In this document: positions 44,195-52,556 of the stretch, in pieces
Layout: every line of letters starts with the position of its first letter
Numbering within the stretch: the stretch's first letter is position 1
DNA from: Paramoeba atlantica
Lineage: Eukaryota > Discosea
Direction of reading: 5' to 3'
NCBI GenBank assembly: GCA_977017575.1
Contig: CDRNVI010000027.1
Span: 1-64,000, forward strand
Length of the DNA stretch: 64,000 nucleotides
Position numbers and translations under genes: made by a program
The notes under the pieces: model-generated
Told to the model about the DNA's origin: nothing
The model's input: only the letters and a program-made list of their open reading frames with translations
Databases searched by the model: none

Positions 44195-44290
44195 TTTCGC
44201 CTTGGAGCGGGTGACCATATTATTATTGCATATTATTATTATTGCATCAGTAAGAATTTCGCCTTGGAGCGGGTGACCACTCCCATAGAA
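44195..44290 (-). repeat. Duplicated MGVVTRSKAK start fused to an RLE breakpoint
   Basis: Minus strand: ATGGGAGTGGTCACCCGCTC codes MGVVTRSK, followed at once by AATTCTTACTGATGCAAT, which is part of the RLE coding sequence (LLTDAI). An ATAATA spacer and a second copy lacking the first bases follow. It is a LINE start joined to an internal site far downstream. Confidence 0.65.
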
Positions 44291-44604
44291 ATGTAGAAAG
44301 TAAAAAAATCAACAACGCATTCTCGTTCGCGACTCGCTTTGCCGCCCCATTACGCCTCCTCCTCCTCCTCCACCCTCTTTGCCGCCCCCTCCTCCGCCTC
44401 CCTTTGTGCTGCGCAGGAATTCGATAAGGAGATCCGGCAGGTCTTAGTGAAATGGTATGACGCTGACGAATTTTTTTATCTTTTTTTTTTATCATGTGCC
44501 CCGTAGGGCCACGGTCAGATCTCATACAGAATCAAAAGTATCTTCTTTGATCAATTCTTTCCGTAAACTATAATAAGCTAATACTTTTATTTTTTTTCTG
44601 ATGA

Positions 44605-44998
44605 TTAGAGACTAATTTTCTGCGTCTGCCGATTTGACAAATAGCTAGGCATCTGGGCATAGACTTCGTTTCCATTTAAGTCTTGAAGAATCAATTTGAA
44701 TTCCATTTCCACTCTCCCTCGATCCAGCATTGCCGCATCCGCCAACGCGTGAAGTACGAACCTTGTGTTTTGGTGGAGAGATCCGCAAGAAAGCACAGGT
44801 AGACACTGGAAGGCGTAATCAGGAATCATTCCAGTGGCGACGTACGTTTCATTCTTGCGTGCGATGACATCTTGCAGAAGTTTCGTGCAAGTCTTGTTTT
44901 GGTTGGATGATGATAATTCATGGACTACCGATAGGTCATAGAAAATTTCGCCCGTGTTCCAGAATACCACCAGATCAGGCCCCAAACGATAATATTGC
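44605..44998 (-). pseudogene. RLE LINE C-terminal fragment
   Basis: RLGPDLVVFWNTGEIFYDLS, ARKNETYVATGMIPDYAFQC and LLSNRQTQKISL-type ending: endonuclease core plus the C-terminal tail. It starts exactly at a C/T-rich GC tract (44999-45125), so the ATG used by a longer frame at 45102 is not native. Confidence 0.8.
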
Positions 44999-45130
44999 CC
45001 TCTGCCCTCCCTCTTCGCCGCTCTCCTGGCGGTCTTGCTCACCGTGCTCCTCCCCCGCATCCTCGCTGCCCTCCTTGTCGCCATCTCTGCCGCCCTCATC
45101 ACTTCCCTTGTCGCTGTCGTCCTTTTTTTT
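44999..45130 (+). other. Pyrimidine-rich GC tract
   Basis: CCCTCCCTCTTCGCCGCTCT-like sequence, of the same character as the tracts at 30540-30890 and (inverse) 29880-30060, ending in a T run. No hairpin or SL relic is seen next to it. Confidence 0.6.
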
Positions 45131-45389
45131 TTTTTCTATATGAATATATGGAGTATCATTCTTTTTTTTTGTATGTAAATTTCTTAGTTTTTCCTCCTTC
45201 CACAAGCAATCAGCCCACCCCAAACTAGCAAACAATTTCCCCCCACGAAGCCGCCTCCCTGAAGAGAAATGCAGTGAAAAAGTGACACCCGGAAGGTAAA
45301 AACACCCGGGGGTTTTTCCTACCCCCCCACACTGTGCCCTACCCCCCACAATTAAATCCCAGCTCGTACCGGTTGAGCTCGCGAGTAGA

Positions 45390-46009
45390 AAACCCATTTC
45401 GCATGAACATTACTCTTCAATTCCGTATCCATTAATAATCGCGTCGGGGGATGATGTAGGCAGCCGCAATACGAGCATACGACGTATGTATCCCGTTTCC
45501 GCTTGATTGCATCAGTAAGAAGCTGGGAACAAGATTTCGCTTGATTGGAGTTCGATAGCTCGTGCACCACGGTTAGATCGTAAAATATTTCCCCGGTTGA
45601 CCAATATATCACCAAATCAGGCCCTGAGCGAAACAGCTGACGTCCGGCACATGTTTTGTCATGAATCATTTTGTTGCTTGGAAACACTTTATTCTTGCAA
45701 ATTCCGCATTGCCAAGTCGAAAAAGCTCGCGGTTCTTTCTCGCATTGTATACCGGCCTTTTGTGCCAAATCGAAGATATACTTAACCAGCCGATTGTGCT
45801 TCATTGTGGTATTAAGCCCTGTACATTGGACGCATCCGGGGATGTGCTGCAAAGCTGTTTTGTTGTCGAGTAACATACGACAGCCGGGGCACAGCAGCGA
45901 TTTCGGGAGTCGAGGGTGAGGCATCCCAAGGCGTGTCATGATTGCAATCTGAAATGCACGCGTGGGTACAAATTTAGCATTAGACTGTAACCAGTCATAG
46001 CTTCCTTTC
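45390..46009 (-). pseudogene. RLE LINE fragment: zinc fingers and endonuclease
   Basis: The frame reads KGSYDWLQSNAKFVPTRAFQ, LLCPGCRMLLDNKTALQHIP with GC (C-x2-C-x11-H-x3-C), CGICKNKVFPSNKMIHDKTC, and RSGPDLVIYWSTGEIFYDLT, ending at DAIKRKRDTYV where unrelated sequence begins (45480). It lacks the RT and the last 85 residues. Confidence 0.8.
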
Positions 46010-46128
46010 CGCTCTCAGATCTTTAGAACGGCAAAAGCTCTTATGAGCTACAAAACTTTGAAAACTCTCAATCCTACCTCTCCATCCAAATCTGCCAACC
46101 ACTATGACCTTGAACTTTTGAAAAACCT

Positions 46129-46381
46129 TTAAAACCCGTAGTCCTCCCCACTGTTCTTGTGAGGAAGGTATTGCCGAAGCTGCGAGTGGGCAGCTGCCCC
46201 GTTTGACTCCTGTAGATACAATTTGAATTCTGAAATCACGGACATACGCGGAAGTTGGCCCCTATCCGCCAGCGTCTTGAGAAGATTTTCTGTATTGCGA
46301 TGCAGCGCTCCACCGGAAAGCAAGGGAAGGCATTCAAATTTGTTTCCCGGTATTAAACCCGAATTGACGTACGTTACTTGC
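46129..46381 (-). pseudogene. RLE LINE C-terminal fragment beside the VIPER-like element
   Basis: RKQVTYVNSGLIPGNKFECL, LSGGALHRNTENLL and LYLQESNGAAAHSQLRQYLP: the C-terminal 85 residues of an RLE LINE. It is cut at 46382 by the left 80-bp direct repeat that flanks the VIPER-like element. Confidence 0.8.
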
Positions 46382-46461
46382 TTTCTAAAATTTTCATCAT
46401 GGGCTGAAAAAGGACTACATGTTTTCGTACGTCCCACTTGGGGATTAGCATCCCACACGGG
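46382..46461. repeat. Left 80-bp direct repeat of the VIPER-like element
   Basis: TTTCTAAAATTTTCATCATG to ATCCCACACGGG; identical to 50585-50664 and in the same direction. Confidence 0.9.
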
Positions 46462-46641
46462 GACATACATTTTAATTTCGTCTGTTTTAGAAAATAGGAT
46501 AAACTAAACTCTTCAATTCTTGCAGAAGTGTAACTCATTAAATATTAGACTCATTCCATGTGCTATACGTTCTTCTATTTTCTTCTAATGGGCAAACTAG
46601 ATGAGGGCTACGTATGATTTGCTTTGAAAATACGGAATTCC

Positions 46642-48885
46642 CTACGGGCGCCGTAGGCTCTCAATATAAGTACCGATGGAGGGCAGTGGTGTCAAGTCTT
46701 CAGCGCTGGATTTTCTCGTGAAGGGATCTGCTATTTGGGCGTTGGTAGGTACCCACTTTACTTCCAGGTTAGTGTTTGATGGGATGTACTGCATCCACCT
46801 ATTGGCAGTGAAGTTAGTGCTTGCACGCCTCTGGAGGGCCATGGCTACAGGCGCGTTGTCGACGTTCAATAGAATGTCCCGATGTCCTTTTCTGACTGCT
46901 GCCATAATTCCACCAAGAGCCGCACTCAGCTCTGAGTAGAATATATGGGCTCCGGGCTTTGTCATGCCTTGTTTTGCAGTTTCGAGAATGCCTTGATTGA
47001 ACAACAGAATAGCCCATACGATTGAACTGGCATCAGTCCAAACTTCCACCTTTTCTTCTTTGGGTGTATGACCTATCTTTTTTAACCAAACATTTCGCTT
47101 GAGTGCGGAAAATGCATCAGTCAGTTCGCCTAACAGGTGGTCGGTCGGAGAGAAGGAGATCTCCCAAGACTTTTCGTCGTGCACTTTTCTGGCAACTTTT
47201 CCTAGTGTTTGAAGAAGGTGTGCAAAAGTGCATAGTGGGATTTTCATAACCGTTGCCCTCCACATTAGTAAGCCAGAAAGCGTATACAGTTCCACAGCTG
47301 TCCACGTCCCATTCCCGATTATGTCATTGTATCTTGAATACGCCTTTTCAGTCCACTTTTCTGACATGCAGTACTTCTTATTTTTTAGATCAAATTCAAT
47401 ACCAAGTACGCACGCTTCCTGTAGTGGCTTCATGGTGAGATCATCTACTTCTAGTTGAACTGCGTGGACTCGGGCGCGAAATTCTTTTGCATGGTTTTCT
47501 ACTTCTGACTTGGATTTTCCAAACAAAAGAAAATTGTCTACCCAGGCCAATCCAATGTCCCGGACAATGCAATTTGAAACTCGCTGTGCAATAGCCGGGG
47601 CCCATGACCATCCCATGGGCATGGAAGAAAATTGAATACTGCATGTTTCTCCTCTAGCGTGACCTAAAACCGCTCCAAAGTAGGATCGGATCTCGGGAGT
47701 GAGGGAAAATTGGTAAAAGTAACTCCGTGCGTCCGCGTGAGCCATCCATTCCGAATCTAGCAGATTTTCAATCACGTTATGTATGGATGGTAGGTGCATT
47801 GCGGGGGGGCATTCGAAAACTCGGTTGAGTTTCCTACAATCGCAGATTAGACGAAGTGTGGAGTCTTTCTTCGGAACTGTAAAGGTACGATGTACTACTA
47901 TCGGTCCTTCGGTCTTCTCTACAACCCCCATGCGTAATAAGTCTGGTAAATGATGTCTCATAAATCGAGATACTGGTCGATTGCCTTTAGGTGCACGCAG
48001 CATGTGCGCGTGAAAGGCGTTGACGTTCTGTAGTAGATGTAAAAAGTCTAGACTGCCATCGTCATTCATATTGTTCAGTATAGAATATGACAGTCTTGTG
48101 GTTGTGATAGGAGCTATTATTCCCTGATTTTTGTACGCTCGCACGCTCGGTGGTCGGGTGAGCTGCCCGTGAGACATAGACTGATTGTTTGTGTCTTCAA
48201 TTTTCTTCGTTGCAATGTTAGCAATGTCCGTTGAATTATGCACGTAGATAGGTTCGGGATTCGGTTCGCCTATAATGTTATCGCTATCTAGCGTGATCTT
48301 ACCGATGTGCAAGGGGAACCTACCTTGTAATTGACGTTTTAGTATGTAAACAGCTGAATTAGTTTTCTTGTCATGTCCTTTGGTGTTTTCTGGGTTCACA
48401 GTAATTTTGTCGCGTCCTGTAGCCCTAGGGACAAGGCCACTTCCAGTCGAGGGAGATATATCCACAATGTCTCCAGATCTTTGTGCTTGGCCAACAGCTG
48501 TATTACCGACAGTGGAACTCCCTCTCTGAGGAGTGATACTAGAGCCCCTCTTTTTACATAATGTGCCGACAACTCTGCTTTCACCCGCTTCAGCACGGCA
48601 TTGGCTCTCAGCGTCGTTAAAGTCGTGAACTTGTCTTCTGGCTTCAGCTTGTCCAATTGGTCCATGAAGATTTTCCACTCCGTCAAGTTGCAAGTCATTG
48701 GAATAGCAGTCCCTACTCTGAAGGGATCCCCTTTGTGAGTCGGAAACGTTACTCCCAGTATTCTCCGCTCGAGATCTACCACTTGTAAATCTAATTTCCT
48801 CAGATGTTTGACATCGTCTATTCTGCTGCATGTCTTCCACGCCAAGGTCAGGCCCGCGGCTTCGTCCGGAAGCAGCCATTCGCAC
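46642..48885 (-). CDS. Reverse transcriptase / RNase H of the VIPER-like element
   Basis: Reliable coding starts below 48396; codons above that overlap the recombinase gene in another frame and have no natural composition. RT: NRPVSRFMRHHLPDLLRMGV, TFTVPKKDSTLRLICDCRKL, WMAHADARSYFYQFSL (motif A Asp), SSMPMGWSWAPAIAQRV, and GLAWVDNFLLFGKS, where the second Asp of the usual YxDD is Asn. RNase H: EVWTDASSIVWAILL (Asp), FYSELSAALGGI (Glu), LLNVDNAPVAMAL (Asp), NAQIADPFTRK (Asp), so the four catalytic acids are present. The protein copies the element RNA and removes the template. Translation might use a frameshift or reinitiation after the recombinase. Confidence 0.85.
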   Translation of the reverse strand: MRMAASGRSRGPDLGVEDMQQNRRCQTSEEIRFTSGRSRAENTGSNVSDSQRGSLQSRDCYSNDLQLDGVENLHGPIGQAEARRQVHDFNDAESQCRAEAGESRVVGTLCKKRGSSITPQRGSSTVGNTAVGQAQRSGDIVDISPSTGSGLVPRATGRDKITVNPENTKGHDKKTNSAVYILKRQLQGRFPLHIGKITLDSDNIIGEPNPEPIYVHNSTDIANIATKKIEDTNNQSMSHGQLTRPPSVRAYKNQGIIAPITTTRLSYSILNNMNDDGSLDFLHLLQNVNAFHAHMLRAPKGNRPVSRFMRHHLPDLLRMGVVEKTEGPIVVHRTFTVPKKDSTLRLICDCRKLNRVFECPPAMHLPSIHNVIENLLDSEWMAHADARSYFYQFSLTPEIRSYFGAVLGHARGETCSIQFSSMPMGWSWAPAIAQRVSNCIVRDIGLAWVDNFLLFGKSKSEVENHAKEFRARVHAVQLEVDDLTMKPLQEACVLGIEFDLKNKKYCMSEKWTEKAYSRYNDIIGNGTWTAVELYTLSGLLMWRATVMKIPLCTFAHLLQTLGKVARKVHDEKSWEISFSPTDHLLGELTDAFSALKRNVWLKKIGHTPKEEKVEVWTDASSIVWAILLFNQGILETAKQGMTKPGAHIFYSELSAALGGIMAAVRKGHRDILLNVDNAPVAMALQRRASTNFTANRWMQYIPSNTNLEVKWVPTNAQIADPFTRKSSAEDLTPLPSIGTYIESLRRP

Positions 48886-49543
48886 GCCTCCAATACTTGT
48901 TCGCGTGTAGCCGGGGGCGCCTGATGCTCCGGTATTTGAGCCCCTTGACGCTGAAGGGATCGCATATAGGCTGTTGCTGTCGACTTTTGCAATTGACCCC
49001 AGATCGGAATATGATTTGTATCAGACTCTTTGCATACGTATGTGCGGTTTGGATGCTGATGGTACCCCGTTGAGTTTGCGGATTGATTAGTCCCATTTTC
49101 GACTCCAAGAAGCATATTATGCACCAATCTTCGCTTGGAACGTCGTTTCCGAGATTTTCCTTCCAAACTGTATACTGTTTGTACACGCTGGAAAGGTGAT
49201 TCCAGCGCGAGTTGGATTTCTCTTCTAATAGACGATCCTGGCCTAGAACGATCATTTGTTGAACGTCGACTGTAGGAATCGCGGCTCTTGTTTCTCTGTT
49301 GCCTTCCACGCGGTCGAGGAAGAGGTCTTCGATCTCCAGTAAGCTCTTTGCTCTTGATCTTGTTACTATCCTTGTAACAGCCCTGTTGCTCGTGGAAGGT
49401 TGCTTGTACTGAGTACTTCGGACATGACTGGTAGTGCCGGCGCCGGTTGTGGTTTCCGTTTGTTTTCCGTATGTTTCGTTTCCCTCTTCTTGAAATTGAT
49501 TTTTTATGCCCCTTAATAAATATATTTCCAGAATATTCTTCAC
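48396..49543 (-). pseudogene. Tyrosine recombinase of the VIPER-like element (one frameshift)
   Basis: The N-terminal half reads AVTRIVTRSRAKSLLEIEDL and the SAM-like part SRWNHLSSVYKQYTVWKENL up to AHTYAKSLIQIIF; near 49010 the frame shifts, and continues WGQLQKSTATAYMRSLQRQG. Catalytic residues: Arg in WKTCSRIDDVKHL, His and Arg in ELSAHYVKRGALVSLL, second His in LAKHKDLETLWIYL, and the nucleophile Tyr in the same segment. It is thus a complete R-H-R-H-Y set, expected to integrate the circular cDNA. It ends at 48396, overlapping the RT frame by about 490 bases. The shift could be a sequencing error or real decay. Confidence 0.8.
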
Positions 49544-49639
49544 TGTAAAGATTATTGCCCCTAATGTTGATAGTTCTATTATATTGCCCCTTATATAATC
49601 TATTGTTTCTTGGACTAAATTTCTGTTGAATTCTTCGAG

Positions 49640-50395
49640 TCAGAATTTTTTCCCTTGCGGTTTTGTCATCGGGCCCGCGTTTCGCCCTGTTCGGTCGTTT
49701 TTTGTCTCCATGGCTTTGATCATTGCAGGTAGAATTTTTCCCCGCAGTCCCCCGGTCGTTTTTGCTTCTTCAAGAGCCTGTGCGAAGACGCGGCAGTCCC
49801 CATGTTGAACGCGAACTTTGTAAGCAACCAACGCCGCCAATATGTTGTCCCCGACCGCCATGTTCCCGTCTGATTTCCATACAAGTCCCATTTTCATTGA
49901 GTTTCGCACCCAAGCCAAAAATGCTAGCAACAAATCGTTCTTCCGATGCTCGTCTTGGTGATAGCGTGGGGCATTGCGTTCGGCAGCTCCAATACCAAAG
50001 TAGCGACGCAAATGAGCGTCCAATTCCACAAAACTACGATCTCGCGTCTCCGAGGGTGCCTCGATGAACATCGCGTACGTAGATAATTCAAGCGGTTCGA
50101 ACGTTCCAGTCTCTCGGCCTTCAACACGCTCCATCGCAGCGGAGTAAGGGTCAGTGGCGAGTTTCTCCACCCCATGTAATCGAGCATTCGTCGGAGGAAA
50201 CGTAAGCTCGCCAAATTTCGCATAGTCCACCAACATAGTTGTTTTCTCTTCGCCAATCTTCTTCACCACTCCCTTCCACATTTCTCCACGTGGCACTTTG
50301 TCTGAGGACCATAAAACCGCGATAGTGTCGCCAACCTGACTCTCGGCCACAAACCGTCCAATGCGAGAGTCAGATAGTGGGGGGAGGTCATTCAT
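49640..50395 (-). CDS. ORF1 of the VIPER-like element, barrel-like N-terminal domain
   Basis: 251 residues from the ATG at 50395. Residues about 18-75 (VGDTIAVLWSSDKVPRGEMW then KGVVKKIGEEKTTMLVDYAK and FGELTFPPTNARLHG) look like a small SH3/Tudor-like barrel: GD, W, GVV, V-x-Y, FPP. The middle is a helical region (ELDAHLRRYFGIGAAERNAP, DLLLAFLAWVRNSMKMGLVW) and the tail is basic. In position it matches the gag-like ORF1 of VIPER. A similar pattern (W, SKG-x-V, Y, GF-x-PP) is found in the N-terminal domain of the RLE LINEs here. Confidence 0.6.
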   Translation of the reverse strand: MNDLPPLSDSRIGRFVAESQVGDTIAVLWSSDKVPRGEMWKGVVKKIGEEKTTMLVDYAKFGELTFPPTNARLHGVEKLATDPYSAAMERVEGRETGTFEPLELSTYAMFIEAPSETRDRSFVELDAHLRRYFGIGAAERNAPRYHQDEHRKNDLLLAFLAWVRNSMKMGLVWKSDGNMAVGDNILAALVAYKVRVQHGDCRVFAQALEEAKTTGGLRGKILPAMIKAMETKNDRTGRNAGPMTKPQGKKF

Positions 50396-50584
50396 TGTGC
50401 GTTTTTTGCTTTGAAAATACGGCTAGGATTACAATGAGTTACACATAATTATCCATCGTTTACTTCCATACATGTATGAATACGGTGCATTAAAACGATT
50501 TCACATTTTTACATGTATTACTCAAAGAGTTCCTGCAATACTAAATATTATAAATAAATGTTATAAATAAAATAATACGGGTAT

Positions 50585-50664
50585 TTTCTAAAATTTTCAT
50601 CATGGGCTGAAAAAGGACTACATGTTTTCGTACGTCCCACTTGGGGATTAGCATCCCACACGGG
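50585..50664. repeat. Right 80-bp direct repeat of the VIPER-like element
   Basis: Identical to 46382-46461. LINE-3 N-terminal coding sequence starts directly after it. Confidence 0.9.
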
Positions 50665-50953
50665 AGCTTTCAGAACCAAACTTCGCTAAATGTGTCCGAA
50701 GGCACAGTCATGGGAATACGATCCCGTGGAGGATGCAAGAAAAGCACGCTGCAGTACATTGGCATTGCTGGACACAAGCAGGGACACACGTTTCAAGGTT
50801 TCTTACCGCCACAAGCAAATGTTAGAGACTACATGATACGATGGAAGATATCGCAAGACCGCAACACCTCCGAAAGTCCAATCGGATATCCAAACGAACC
50901 CCATCAAGAGTCAAGCCTCGCATCGAATGAAAATTCACGCAATCAATGGACAG
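50665..50953 (+). pseudogene. LINE-3: N-terminal barrel-like domain
   Basis: SFQNQTSLNVSEGTVMGIRS, LQYIGIAGHKQGHTFQGFLP and ANVRDYMIRWKIS match the domain before the RT of LINE-2 and LINE-A. The frame ends at AATGGACAG (50945-50953), the left copy of the target duplication of the LINE inserted here. The 5' end is cut at the 80-bp repeat. Confidence 0.75.
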
Positions 50954-50982
50954 TTTTTTTTTATATATGTATGTACGGTATG

Positions 50983-51247
50983 ACTTTCTCACTTACTTTC
51001 CTACTTGCTCAACTTCTTTCCCTCACTTCCCCCCATTTTGAAAACGAGCAAAATATAAAACTAGTAAATATATGCTTTCCCATCTTACCCACTTCCCTTT
51101 ACCAATCTTTTCAGCTTTCCAGGGAGGGTGAGGTCTCCCTCTGCTAGGAGGGGCAGACTTTCCCCTAACCATTCGCGCGTTCCGGACCGGGTCTTTCGAC
51201 CTCTCCCAGCTTGCCTTGTTAACCCTTCTCTTGTTGTACGAGAGGGT
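50983..51247. repeat. 265-bp direct repeat in the LINE 3' UTR, copy 1
   Basis: From CTTTCTCACTTACTTTCCTA to TTGTTGTACGAGAGGG; a nearly identical copy lies at 51572-51836. A shorter related part (GTTTCGGACCGGGTCTTTCG) is at 52264-52283. It includes a hairpin around AACCCTTCTC...GAGAGGGTT. Confidence 0.9.
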
Positions 51248-51410
51248 TTTTTTTTCTTTTTTTTTCTTTTTATGAGAACCTTTCTTTTTATGAGAACCTT
51301 TCTTTTTATAGAGAACCTTTCTTTTTATAGAGAACCTTTCTTTTGATAGAGAACCTTTCTTTTTATAGAGAACCTTTCTTTTTATAGAGAACCTTTCTTT
51401 TTATAGCTTT
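51248..51410. repeat. 19-bp tandem repeat, about 7 copies
   Basis: The unit is CTTTTTATAGAGAACCTTT, with a slightly different first unit (TATGAGAACC). It follows copy 1 of the 265-bp repeat. Confidence 0.9.
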
Positions 51411-51571
51411 ACTTGCTCTATTTTTACTCCGTGTAAAGTAAAGTCAGCTGAGTAGTATTCTACCGCATTTTTTGGTTGGATGATTTGCAATTTGGTTTTA
51501 GACGTATTTTGATGGTCTAAAAAACGCGGAAGATAAATGGATAGGAAGGAACTTCTTTTTTTTTTTTTTTG

Positions 51572-51836
51572 GACTTTCTCACTTACTTTCCTACTTGCTC
51601 AACTTCTTTCCCTCACTTCCCCCCATTTTGAAAACGAGCAAAATACGAAACTAGTAAATATATGCTTTCCCATCTTACCCACTTCCCTTTACCAATCTTT
51701 TCAGCTTTCCAGGGAGGGTGAGGTCTCCCTCTGCTAGGAGGGGCAGACTTTCCCCTAACTATTCGCGCGTTCCGGACCGGGTCTTTCGACCTCTCCCAGC
51801 TTGCCTTGTTAACCCTTCTCTTGTTGTACGAGAGGG
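51572..51836. repeat. 265-bp direct repeat in the LINE 3' UTR, copy 2
   Basis: Nearly identical to 50983-51247; both copies follow a T run, as if a second poly-A-tailed insertion was added next to the first. Confidence 0.9.
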
Positions 51837-52556
51837 CGCAAGCAATGGGCACGGTCGCGGAGCATGATGCTGGCCGACGGGGAGGGAACAAAGTTCCCAG
51901 CCCTTGTCCTACCTCACTTGGAGTACCTAGACCTGGCGGACTAGGCGTGAGCGTAGACCCTGTCGGCATCGACCGGCATCCGGACCGGCAGTTTGTGTGC
52001 CCACGACCTATGTCACTACCATAGGTTCCGTGGGTTTTTTTTTATACTACTGTGAGATCAATCAATTTTATTTGATTAGTCAAATGGGCATGTGTATGAT
52101 TGTTCCTAATGCATTGTAATTTTCAATAGGGAAAAATTTTAATGAAATTATATTTAATTTAATTTGAGGAATTCGCAAAGCATATTTTCAATCAGGAGAA
52201 GGTTGAAGAGAGGCGGTACGAGAAGGAAAAGTGGATGATAAAAGTGGACTTATAATCATTGCACGTTTCGGACCGGGTCTTTCGAGAAAAAAACCTGATC
52301 CTACCTACCTCACGTTGGGGAACCTCACTCGAAAGAGCAAGACGTGAGAGTAAGCACTGTCGGCACGATCAACTACCGTAACGACCACATTTCGGAGGCA
52401 CAGGTCGTAAAGTAAAAGGCATAAGATGGGAGTGCTGTCGGAGAGTCGAGAAAACCGACTACATTCAGAGTCTGAGGCCTCCTAGCCACTTTTCGCCCTT
52501 GATGTGATTTCGCAGCTGCGACACGATTGTGTATGCTGCGAACTTTTCGTTTTCCA

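Larger units (their letters stand above)
46462..50584 (-). mobile_element. VIPER-like tyrosine-recombinase retrotransposon
   Basis: Three minus-strand frames in the order ORF1 (50395-49640), tyrosine recombinase (49543-48396) and RT/RNase H (48885-46642), enclosed by perfect 80-bp direct repeats. This order, with the recombinase before the RT, is that of VIPER in trypanosomatids and differs from DIRS1 and Ngaro, where it follows. There is no integrase or aspartic protease. One frameshift in the recombinase is the only defect seen. It sits between an RLE LINE 3' fragment and LINE-3. Confidence 0.8.
50954..52556 (-). mobile_element. 5'-truncated LINE (LINE-B family) inserted in LINE-3, 9-bp TSD and poly-A tail
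   Basis: AATGGACAG occurs at 50945-50953 and 52557-52565. Read on the minus strand the insert begins with the last codons of a LINE-B-type protein (AAYTIVSQLRNHIKGEKWLG then GLRL stop, against SAYTIVSQLRDYIPTEKWMG then GLRL in LINE-B), has about 1.5 kb of 3' UTR and ends in poly-A (T run from 50954). Removing 1612 bases restores the LINE-3 frame. The 3' UTR contains the direct repeats at 50983 and 51572. Confidence 0.85.

Noticed and set aside
51613..52024. Frames in the 51-52 kb repeats as genes
   Set aside because: They lie in the 3' UTR of an inserted LINE and in its direct repeats, without domains.
52529..52556. Native start of LINE-3 RT at 52529
   Set aside because: This is a GTG and lies inside the inserted LINE; the frame joins the upstream N-terminal part when the insertion is removed.
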